The position numbers and the translations under genes were made by a program. A stretch of DNA of 5,182 nt from CAZUSO01 sp964622775 (lineage in GTDB: Bacteria; Bacteroidota; Bacteroidia; Chitinophagales; Chitinophagaceae): contig CAZUSO010000112.1 of NCBI GenBank assembly GCA_964622775.1, positions 1 through 5,182 on the forward strand, given 5' to 3'. Positions 1 to 5,182 of this stretch are shown here, in pieces (positions within the stretch are counted from its first letter, which is position 1; every line of letters begins with the position of its first letter). A model generated the notes under the pieces. It was not told the origin of the DNA. It did not search any database and was given only the letters and a program-made list of their open reading frames with translations.

Positions 1-52
1 ATGGCTCAACATACAATACTGGTGCTTTTTTATTTATTTTTTAAACAGGCTC
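1..52 (-). mobile_element. Partial insertion-sequence end (left copy, runs out of the window leftwards)
   Basis: Read leftward from position 52 on the reverse strand, the sequence begins GAGCCTGTTTAAAAAA and matches base for base the sequence at the right end of the window. The perfect inverted match covers 1-53 against 5129-5181; the last base pair may be chance. A GAGCCTGTTT-type terminus resembles the ends of several transposase-carrying insertion sequences, but I cannot assign a family. No transposase is visible, because the element body lies outside the window. The edge falls 66 bases upstream of the GHL10 start codon. An alternative is another kind of dispersed repeat. Confidence 0.6.
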
Positions 53-84
53 TTATTCTAAATTATCAATGCCAATTTTCTTTC

Positions 85-114
85 TTGTTATTCTCCCTGG
101 GAAGGATATTTTTG
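85..114 (+). promoter_or_regulatory. Candidate Bacteroidota-type promoter for the GHL10 gene
   Basis: TATTTTTG at 107-114 fits the Bacteroidota -7 consensus TAnnTTTG. A TTG lies at 85-87, with a 19-base spacer, within the spacing range known for such promoters. Transcription would then begin at about 119-121, on the start codon itself, so the mRNA would be nearly leaderless. Against this, the purine stretch GGGAAGGA at 99-106 ends 12 bases before the ATG and could be a distant ribosome-binding site on a longer transcript. In an AT-rich context a chance match is quite possible. Confidence 0.35.
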
Positions 115-118
115 CGTT

Positions 119-1648
119 ATGAAGAAAGGAACGATATCGCGTATAATCCGGCAATTGATTTTAGCATTATTCCTCTTAAATTTCCCGCTTCAAAATGGCG
201 CCTCAGCACAAACAGCAGCTCCAAAACGAGAGTTTCGCGGCGTATGGATCGCTACGGTCGGGAATATTGACTGGCCTTCCAAACCCGGACTTTCGGCTCA
301 GCAGCAGCAACAGGAGTTTATCAACCGGCTCAATTTTTTGCAGCGTTGCGGCTTCAATGCTGTAATCGTGCAGGTGCGCCCTGCAGCCGATGCATTTTAT
401 GAATCCGCGTTTGAGCCCTGGAGCCGGTATCTTTCCGGCAAACAAGGTCAGCCTCCTTTTCCCAAATACGATCCGCTGGGATTCATGATCCAGGAAACGC
501 ATAAGCGCAATATGGAGTTGCATGCCTGGTTCAATCCCTACCGCGCATTGGTGAACAGTTCCGTCAATCCCAACCCGCCCGGACATGCAACGCGAACCCA
601 CCCGGAGTGGATCATTCGCTACGGTACAAAAGCCTATTTCGACCCCGGCAATCCGGAGGCGCGCAATTACATCTTAAATGTGTTGGTGGATGTGGTAAAA
701 AGATATGACATCGATGCGCTGCATATTGATGATTATTTTTATCCCTATCCCGAAAAGGGAAAATCTTTTCCCGATGACAACAGCTACAAAAAATACAATA
801 ATGGCCTTGAACTGGCAGAATGGCGGCGCAATAATGTGAACACTTTTATTTCCCAGCTTAACCGGATGATTAAAGCGGAAAAGCCCTGGGTACGTTTTGG
901 CATAAGTCCCTTCGGTATCTGGCGCAACAGCAGTCAGTCTGCCGAAGGCTCGGCAACCCGCGGCACCAGCTGCTACGATGATTTGTATTCCGATGTACGA
1001 TTATGGCTGGAAAATAAATGGGTGGATTATGTGGCGCCGCAGCTCTATTGGGAGCACAACCACCGGGTAGCCCCGTTTAATGTCCTGCTGCCCTGGTGGG
1101 TTGACAATGCCTTCGGCCGTAATCTTTATATCGGTTTAGGCGTTTACAGAATGGTGAGCGGAAGCGGCCCCTGGGCAGGTTCAAATGAAATACTCCGGCA
1201 AATCCGTGCAACCCGGGAGGCACACGCCAATGGCGTTGTAATGTACAGTATGTCCAGCTTTGACAAAATTAGTCCGGCATTAGCCGACAGCCTGCAAAAC
1301 CGTTATTTCAACCATATCGCCATACCGCCTGCCACGCCCTGGCTCGGCGACGGCTCGCTTCCGCCAAGCCCCCTGGTGAGCATAAAAACGGAACGTCAAA
1401 AAGTTGTGCTGAACTGGGAAAACAATGCCTATAGCCATAAGGGATTGAAATATGTCGTTTATCGGTTTGCCGGAGATGACATTATCGACTTAGAAAATGC
1501 CGCTAACATTATGGCGATTAGCCAGCAGGAACAATTTATTGATCCGGAAGGGACATCGTTGAAAAATGTCCGGTATGTGGTTACTTCATTAGATCATTTA
1601 TGGGTAGAGAGCAAGGCCAGTAATATTGTAGCTATTGACCGGAAATAG
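119..1648 (+). CDS. Secreted GHL10 (DUF187) family glycosyl-hydrolase-like protein with C-terminal FnIII-like domain
   Basis: A 509-residue exported protein. Residues 1-30 form a type I signal peptide (Lys/Arg-rich start, hydrophobic core LILALFLL, cleavage after ASA before Gln31). Residues 38 to about 400 form the GHL10 TIM-barrel domain, recognised from REFRGVWIATVGNIDWP (37-53), GFNAVIVQVRPAADAFY (78-94), LHAWFNPYRAL (134-144), HIDDYFYPYP (202-211), GISPFGIWRN (261-270) and DYVAPQLYWE (303-312). Asp204, Asp205 and Glu312 are plausible active-site acids, by motif position only. Residues from about 416 resemble a fibronectin-III domain (VVLNWENN, LKYVVYRF, VRYVVTSLD, ending SNIVAI). Relatives include E. 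coli DigH (YddW), which cleaves denuded peptidoglycan glycans, and B. subtilis YngK. The substrate here may be peptidoglycan or another glycan; that is inference. There is no lipobox cysteine, so the protein is probably periplasmic or secreted rather than lipid-anchored. ATG at 119 is chosen because it gives an intact signal peptide. Confidence 0.95.
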   Translation: MKKGTISRIIRQLILALFLLNFPLQNGASAQTAAPKREFRGVWIATVGNIDWPSKPGLSAQQQQQEFINRLNFLQRCGFNAVIVQVRPAADAFYESAFEPWSRYLSGKQGQPPFPKYDPLGFMIQETHKRNMELHAWFNPYRALVNSSVNPNPPGHATRTHPEWIIRYGTKAYFDPGNPEARNYILNVLVDVVKRYDIDALHIDDYFYPYPEKGKSFPDDNSYKKYNNGLELAEWRRNNVNTFISQLNRMIKAEKPWVRFGISPFGIWRNSSQSAEGSATRGTSCYDDLYSDVRLWLENKWVDYVAPQLYWEHNHRVAPFNVLLPWWVDNAFGRNLYIGLGVYRMVSGSGPWAGSNEILRQIRATREAHANGVVMYSMSSFDKISPALADSLQNRYFNHIAIPPATPWLGDGSLPPSPLVSIKTERQKVVLNWENNAYSHKGLKYVVYRFAGDDIIDLENAANIMAISQQEQFIDPEGTSLKNVRYVVTSLDHLWVESKASNIVAIDRK

Positions 1649-1650
1649 CC

Positions 1651-1674
1651 GCAGGACTTAATCGCCTGCTTTGT
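1651..1674 (+). terminator. Weak hairpin just after the GHL10 stop, possible terminator
   Basis: GCAGG at 1651-1655 pairs with CCTGC at 1665-1669 around a 9-base loop and is followed by TTTGT. It starts two bases after the stop codon, the expected place for a terminator. The stem is only 5 bp and the T-tract is interrupted, so termination would be inefficient. It may instead belong to the structured block that follows. Confidence 0.3.
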
Positions 1675-1740
1675 CAGAAAAGACGAAGAGGCAACGCTTA
1701 TGCTGGAATCCATCGAAGCGGATTGTAGGCCCTGCTTTAT

Positions 1741-1777
1741 AAGTTTTCGGGATGCGTTGCGCTAACATCCCGAACTT
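1741..1777. repeat. Perfect 9-bp inverted repeat with extended arms
   Basis: TTCGGGATG at 1746-1754 is the exact reverse complement of CATCCCGAA at 1766-1774, around an 11-base loop. AAG at 1741-1743 pairs with CTT at 1775-1777 if two T bases (1744-1745) bulge out, giving about 12 bp in total. No T-tract follows on either strand, so it does not look like an intrinsic terminator. Function unknown. Confidence 0.6.
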
Positions 1778-1816
1778 CAATCCGGCTTTATTCCATCTCC
1801 AATCGGTCGGCTTCAA

Positions 1817-1843
1817 TCTCCCATGTGTAGATAATTTGGGAGA
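1817..1843. repeat. 7-bp inverted repeat
   Basis: TCTCCCA at 1817-1823 is the reverse complement of TGGGAGA at 1837-1843, with a 13-base AT-rich loop and no following T-tract. It marks the downstream edge of the GC-richer block, and base composition drops sharply just after it. Function unknown. Confidence 0.45.
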
Positions 1844-1922
1844 GTGCATTTCATATCGTCACATTGCTATAAAGATTTGTTACGACTAAAACTATTTCAA
1901 TTTAAAAATGTTAGAAAAATCA

Positions 1923-1982
1923 CTATTGTAGTGCAATCTCGTGAGGATTTTGCTTCATCCAGTCAATATATTCAGGGGTATG
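1923..1982 (-). pseudogene. Possible C-terminal remnant of a decayed gene
   Basis: On the reverse strand, codons from 1982 down to a TAG at 1923-1925 read HTPEYIDWMKQNPHEIALQ. This is protein-like (Trp, Pro, charged and aromatic residues) and unlike random AT-rich sequence. An in-frame TAA at 1983-1985 interrupts it, and upstream of that the frame reads CRFVKRHRFLRFH. No start codon, ribosome site or recognisable domain is present. I read it as the tail of a broken gene pointing leftward; a chance open stretch is a real alternative. Confidence 0.22.
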
Positions 1983-2061
1983 TTAATGAAAACGCAAAAA
2001 TCTATGGCGTTTAACAAATCTACACAATCCGAAATATCAGGAATTTTTTTGCAAAAGAATT

Positions 2062-2089
2062 TTTGATTTGGGTTTCTTCCCTATATTTG
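2062..2089 (+). promoter_or_regulatory. Promoter of tRNA-Leu
   Basis: TATATTTG at 2082-2089 is an exact match to the Bacteroidota -7 element TAnnTTTG. Its last base is 9 bases before the first base of the mature tRNA, which gives a very short 5' leader. TTTG at 2062-2065 is the likely -33 partner, with a 16-base spacer, slightly short of the usual spacing; a second TTTG lies at 2067-2070. The -7 assignment is firm and the -33 assignment is tentative. Confidence 0.75.
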
Positions 2090-2098
2090 CAGCCCGTT

Positions 2099-2182
2099 GC
2101 CCGGGTGGCGAAATTGGTAGACGCACTGTGTTCAGGTCGCAGCGTTCGCAAGGATGTGCTGGTTCGAATCCAGTCCCGGGCA
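2099..2182 (+). tRNA. tRNA-Leu, anticodon CAG
   Basis: An 84-base class II tRNA that delivers leucine at CUG codons. The acceptor stem GCCCGGG (2099-2105) pairs fully with CCCGGGC (2175-2181), and the discriminator base is A at 2182. The D-arm has the GG of the loop (TTGGTAGA). The anticodon stem CTGTG/CGCAG encloses the loop TTCAGGT, with CAG at 2133-2135. The long variable arm CGTTC-GCAA-GGATG is characteristic of Leu/Ser tRNAs. The T-arm is GCTGG-TTCGAAT-CCAGT. The next bases are CGA, so CCA is not encoded and must be added after transcription, as is common in Bacteroidota. No integrase or 3'-end duplication is seen, so it does not look like an occupied attachment site. Confidence 0.98.
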
Positions 2183-2191
2183 CGAAAAATT

Positions 2192-2228
2192 AAGTCTTGC
2201 GGGTATTATGCCTGACAAGACTTTTTTT
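2192..2228. terminator. Intrinsic terminator of tRNA-Leu, probably shared with the convergent DUF5686 gene
   Basis: AAGTCTTG at 2192-2199 pairs perfectly with CAAGACTT at 2216-2223. Past a bulged A (2215), the stem continues with CGGG at 2200-2203 against CCTG at 2211-2214, including one G-T pair, around a 7-base loop. Seven T bases follow (2222-2228), a good rho-independent terminator for the forward tRNA transcript. Read from the reverse strand, the same hairpin is followed by AATTTTT and lies directly after the DUF5686 stop codon, so it can serve both directions, more weakly for the reverse one. Confidence 0.85.
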
Positions 2229-4737
2229 ATTGATTATCCTGTGCCCTGATTCCCAGTAACCGATCCAGCATAGGGCCAAGCCCTACGCGCAGCCCCAGAC
2301 TGGGTTGGGTTTTTCCGCTTTCATAGCCTGCAACGAAATTTACCGATCCGAAACGGACTAATTTCCAGCCGATATTTTCTATGCCGAAAAATATTTCTGA
2401 ATAATAATTATTCCGGTCAATGTATAAGGTGTTGGTGCCTGCGGCAAAATACCAGTTCAGCCTTCTGAACAGGGGGATTTTATTGGAAAGTAAGCCGCCC
2501 AGATGCCATTCTGCATGAATTTCCCCATATAAATCTGCCGTATTGCTGAAACGATAATAAGGGGCTAACTGAAAGCTGCCTAAAGGATTGGCTATAATGG
2601 TCTGGTTGCCGTAAATATGATTCATGTCCGGGATGCCGGCATAGTTTTTATTCAGAAATCCGCCTATACTGAGGGTATAATTGAATCTTCCCAGCATCCG
2701 CATTCCTAAGCTGTGCTGAAGGGCAAGGCTCCATTTGTCAAAGTCTGTTTTGGAATGGAAAATGCCCGGAATTCCTTTGCTGTAATGAAGCGTAAAAATC
2801 GGTGCCCGGCTGCGCACCGCCATTTTGTATTGAGGATATTGCACGTATTTCCAGCCCGGCTGGTAGTGGATAAGGACATCCACCACGAATGCAGTATGAT
2901 TTTCAAATAGCGGAAGGCCGTCGGGCTGATTGGGTGTTATATGCGCTTCATTTTGCCTGCTGAAGGTATAATGTGTTGTGTTGAAAAGTGCAGTCCGTTC
3001 TTCCGTTAAGATGCTTAACGATGCCGCAAAGCCATTGCCCCAGTGGCGGTCTGCACTAAGCCGTATTCCGTTTCCTGCGTAAAGCTTTATATAATTATTA
3101 CCCGAAAAGAGGGTGTAAAGCTCATTCATGAAAGGGGATATGGGATTCATTTTATTGAGCTGATAGATGTAATTCCCCGCATTGAGCCTGAACCTCCAGA
3201 ACAGGTCGGATGCTGTGGTGTCTGCTGTCCGGTAATCCAGGGTCAATAAGTAATAATACTGCCTGTTGCTGAATCCGTATCGGTTGGTAAAGCCGGCATT
3301 CAGGCGGCTTCCTTTCCCGAAGCGGTGGTTCCAGCTGAGGGTAGGCGATACCCGGAGGCCTTCTATGGTATTGTAGGCAATCATATTAACTAAGGGATTC
3401 AGGCTCCAGGTGTTCTTCCCGATGCTGATTTGAGATCCGGACAGTAAAATGTTACCCGGGGAAAACTGATAGGATACTGCGTTTTTCGTTGAGTCCTCTT
3501 TTTGCTTATCAGCGAGATACGCACTATCTTTCTTTTCAAAATTTTTTATTTCTTCCGTTTCTAAAGGAATGGGCCGCATGGAATCCCAGTAGCCGGGAGT
3601 TCGATTTGTTGCAGCGCTGTCATAAGCTGCAACGATTTTTCCGGAATAACTGTTTTCCACAATGGGTTGATTAACGACCTGGTTCTGATAGACCGTCACG
3701 AAATTTCCTGCGATATCAACCCCTAAAATGCGGATGACCGGGAAAAGCACCTGGCTTTGAATGACCCAGATATCCGGGCTTAAATTCGTATAGCTTTGCT
3801 CTAAATGCAGCGTATCTAACTGGCTCATTTGGGATTCCGTAGTTAGGGTGAGTTTTACGCCCTTGAATACCCAGTCGTCTTCTACCACATAAACTTCACC
3901 CGAAAACAGCGGCTCAAATTTTCGTTTGGGTATTACCTGTATCTTGCTGATGAGCTTATTGTCTTCCACATAGCTTCCCAGAAATTTAAAGCGGTAATAA
4001 TAAAAAGCATTGTTGTTTGCCGGGGAAATGAATCCGCGCTCATTCAGTCCTGCTATAATTTTTATGTTATTGTCGTATATATTGGTAACGGGTGGCATTT
4101 TGGCAAAGCCCAGTCCCTTCGGATCTCCGCTTTCCCGCACGCTAATGACCTTGTTAAACTCCCGTCCGGGCGACTGGTACTGATAATGCGAAAATTCTTC
4201 CAATAAGTATAAAATACCGCTGCCCGAAGTGTCCAGCCCCATCTCGTCTTTCATGGAATCGGTAATGCTGAAGCCGAATATCTTTTTGGGCATAGAACGG
4301 GTGCGCAACATACCTTTCAGATAAATATCGGTGGTTAGTGTTTGTATGAGGTCAGCATGTTGCTTCCGGTGGGCAATCACCTGGCGCATCTTTTCGTAGG
4401 CGGGGTCTTCGCCATTGGTAATAACCACTTCCCCGATATCATAATATTGCTCCTCCATCCGGAAATTGAGTGTAACCGGTTCTTTCCCCACATTGATGGT
4501 CTTGGATGCGGTTTGATAACCCATTAAGGAACAGGTAAGCGTTTGGGTGCCTTCGCCCACTTCAATCATATATTCGCCTTCCGCATTGGCGGAAGTGCCA
4601 TTGGTGGTGCCGGCTTGCGCTATAGTGACAAAACCTATTGCCACACCCTTAGTGTCGGTAACACGGCCTTTAATAACGGTGGCGGAGGCAGGGAAAATAA
4701 ATAGGATAAAGAACAGGAAGACGAATAATTTTTTCAC
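2227..4737 (-). CDS. DUF5686 family outer-membrane protein with carboxypeptidase-regulatory-like domain
   Basis: An 836-residue exported protein, close to the usual length of this Bacteroidota family. Residues 1-19 form a signal peptide (MKKLFVFLFFILFIFPASA, cleavage before Thr20). Residues 21 to about 96 form the beta-sandwich carboxypeptidase-regulatory-like domain (VIKGRVTD, NAEGEYMIEV, SLMGYQ), also seen at the N-terminus of TonB-dependent receptors. DUF5686 starts near residue 110 with DPAYEKMRQVIAHRKQH. The C-terminal half is rich in alternating aromatic/polar strands (LNAGFTNRYGF, LAPYYRFSNTADLYGEIHAEWHLGG), consistent with an outer-membrane beta-barrel. There is no TonB plug, so it is not a nutrient receptor. 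Molecular function is unknown. The start is GTG at 4735-4737: an in-frame TAA lies upstream with no ATG between, and the next Met (57) would lose the signal peptide. There is no Shine-Dalgarno sequence, as is common in this phylum. It stands alone, convergent with tRNA-Leu. Confidence 0.93.
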   Translation of the reverse strand: MKKLFVFLFFILFIFPASATVIKGRVTDTKGVAIGFVTIAQAGTTNGTSANAEGEYMIEVGEGTQTLTCSLMGYQTASKTINVGKEPVTLNFRMEEQYYDIGEVVITNGEDPAYEKMRQVIAHRKQHADLIQTLTTDIYLKGMLRTRSMPKKIFGFSITDSMKDEMGLDTSGSGILYLLEEFSHYQYQSPGREFNKVISVRESGDPKGLGFAKMPPVTNIYDNNIKIIAGLNERGFISPANNNAFYYYRFKFLGSYVEDNKLISKIQVIPKRKFEPLFSGEVYVVEDDWVFKGVKLTLTTESQMSQLDTLHLEQSYTNLSPDIWVIQSQVLFPVIRILGVDIAGNFVTVYQNQVVNQPIVENSYSGKIVAAYDSAATNRTPGYWDSMRPIPLETEEIKNFEKKDSAYLADKQKEDSTKNAVSYQFSPGNILLSGSQISIGKNTWSLNPLVNMIAYNTIEGLRVSPTLSWNHRFGKGSRLNAGFTNRYGFSNRQYYYLLTLDYRTADTTASDLFWRFRLNAGNYIYQLNKMNPISPFMNELYTLFSGNNYIKLYAGNGIRLSADRHWGNGFAASLSILTEERTALFNTTHYTFSRQNEAHITPNQPDGLPLFENHTAFVVDVLIHYQPGWKYVQYPQYKMAVRSRAPIFTLHYSKGIPGIFHSKTDFDKWSLALQHSLGMRMLGRFNYTLSIGGFLNKNYAGIPDMNHIYGNQTIIANPLGSFQLAPYYRFSNTADLYGEIHAEWHLGGLLSNKIPLFRRLNWYFAAGTNTLYIDRNNYYSEIFFGIENIGWKLVRFGSVNFVAGYESGKTQPSLGLRVGLGPMLDRLLGIRAQDNQ

Positions 4738-5129
4738 TTCAAAATGATTTGACCAATAAATGAATTAAGAGTTTTTTGTTATTCCGGTATGAATTTGGTG
4801 AGTATTACTGATATATTCAACCGATGGTGCAAGATAGGATAGATTCTTAAATATTGGAAAACGGAAACTTGTATCTCTGTTGAAATTTCCGAAGTGCTAA
4901 ACAGCTCATTTTAATTATTTTTAAAATATCCCCCAACATTTTGGTATATCAGCTGTGTCTTATTAGATTGCATTTGTTAATATAAATAAAGAGCTTGTGC
5001 ATGATGATGCATGAATTGTGTGTAGGTAATGCTTTTTCTGTTGATTTAGTATTCTTTTATATAACATACATCGCTTATTTGTATATTATTATGTATATCA
5101 TAATGTAAAATTATTTTTTGTTATTGATA
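4738..5129. other. AT-rich gap upstream of the DUF5686 gene; no gene seen
   Basis: This 392-base stretch presumably holds the reverse-strand promoter of the DUF5686 gene, but no exact TAnnTTTG element is found on that strand near the start; TATCTTG at about 4830-4836 (read on the reverse strand) is the nearest partial match and I do not call it. Two short palindromes are present: TGCAT-GATG-ATGCA at 4998-5011 and ATTATG-TATAT-CATAAT at 5088-5104. In such AT-rich sequence they may be chance. No tRNA-like fold or plausible coding frame is visible. Confidence 0.5.
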
Positions 5130-5182
5130 GAGCCTGTTTAAAAAATAAATAAAAAAGCACCAGTATTGTATGTTGAGCCATT
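5130..5182 (+). mobile_element. Partial insertion-sequence end (right copy, runs out of the window rightwards)
   Basis: The sequence starts GAGCCTGTTTAAAAAA at 5130 and is the exact inverted counterpart of positions 1-52. Because 52 identical bases is longer than the usual 15-40 bp imperfect terminal repeat of one element, the two are more likely the same end of two oppositely oriented copies than the two ends of one element. An ATG at 5170-5172 reading outward (Met-Leu-Ser-His, then off the window) is 40 bases inside the edge and could be a transposase start; this is speculative with four codons visible. Confidence 0.6.

Larger units (their letters stand above)
1651..1850. other. GC-richer, hairpin-dense intergenic block; possible interspersed repeat or gene relic
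   Basis: By hand count this 200-base stretch is about 47% GC, against about 31% for the following 230 bases. It contains three separate inverted repeats, at 1651-1669, 1741-1777 and 1817-1843. On the reverse strand a frame from ATG at 1849 to TAA at 1658 stays open for 63 codons. Its product (starting MHSPKLSTHGRLKP) has no signal peptide, membrane segment or domain I recognise and no visible ribosome-binding site, so I do not call it a gene. The combination suggests a dispersed structured repeat, a decayed gene or a structured RNA; the sequence does not decide between them. Confidence 0.35.

Noticed and set aside
1..270. Open frame of 89 codons starting at the first base
   Set aside because: It runs from the repeat end into another frame of the GHL10 gene. 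The protein has no domain logic, and the start ATG is simply the cut edge of the element.
203..601. 132-codon reverse-strand frame inside the GHL10 gene
   Set aside because: It is antisense to a strongly conserved catalytic domain, has no ribosome site, and its composition (long Leu run from CAG repeats) is that of a shadow.
1746..1774. Strong inverted repeat as terminator of the GHL10 gene
   Set aside because: Neither strand has a T-tract after the stem, and it lies about 100 bases past the stop codon.
2099..2182. tRNA-Leu as an attachment site for an integrated element
   Set aside because: No integrase lies nearby, and I found no second copy of the tRNA 3' end in the window.
2706..3249. 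Short frames on both strands inside the DUF5686 gene
   Set aside because: All overlap a long, well-supported gene and give products without recognisable domains. The same applies to the frames at 3489-3674, 4342-4527 and 4547-4747.
1..5182. Composite transposon carrying the two genes and the tRNA as cargo
   Set aside because: The contents look like ordinary chromosomal genes and no transposase or target duplication is visible. Two independent insertions plus an assembly break explain the ends more simply. Kept only as an alternative.
1..5182. CRISPR array, riboswitch or defence genes
   Set aside because: No regularly spaced direct repeats, no riboswitch core I recognise, and no nuclease, toxin, methyltransferase or reverse transcriptase motifs in any frame.

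Overview
The window reads as a short piece of a Bacteroidota chromosome. Four signs agree. There is a full-length DUF5686 protein with an N-terminal carboxypeptidase-regulatory-like domain, a Bacteroidota outer-membrane family. The tRNA gene has no encoded CCA. The tRNA is preceded by an exact TAnnTTTG promoter element, the Bacteroidota -7 box. The large reverse-strand gene has no Shine-Dalgarno sequence. The genus cannot be told from the sequence.

Layout, left to right. Positions 1-52 are one end of a repeated element that continues out of the window. Positions 119-1648 (+) encode a secreted GHL10/DUF187 glycosyl-hydrolase-like protein with a C-terminal fibronectin-III-like domain. Positions 1649-2098 are a gene-poor gap made of two unlike blocks: a hairpin-rich block of about 47% GC (1651-1850), and an AT-rich block of about 31% GC (1851-2080) holding a possible gene-tail remnant. 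Positions 2099-2182 (+) are tRNA-Leu(CAG), with a strong promoter upstream and a hairpin terminator downstream. Positions 2227-4737 (-) encode the 836-residue DUF5686 protein, convergent with the tRNA; its stop codon lies in the terminator's T-tract. Positions 4738-5129 are an AT-rich gap with no convincing gene. Positions 5130-5182 are the same element end as at the left, inverted.

The two large genes both encode exported envelope proteins. They converge on the tRNA and are not an operon; nothing in the sequence shows that they act together. The most striking structural feature is the perfect 53-bp inverted repeat formed by the window's two ends (1-53 and 5129-5181). The simplest explanation is two oppositely oriented copies of one insertion sequence flanking a unique chromosomal segment, with the assembly broken at the repeats. 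I see no defence system, CRISPR array, integrase or other clearly novel system. The items most worth checking are the terminal repeat, the structured GC-richer block after the GHL10 gene, and the promoter/start arrangement of the GHL10 gene next to the element.
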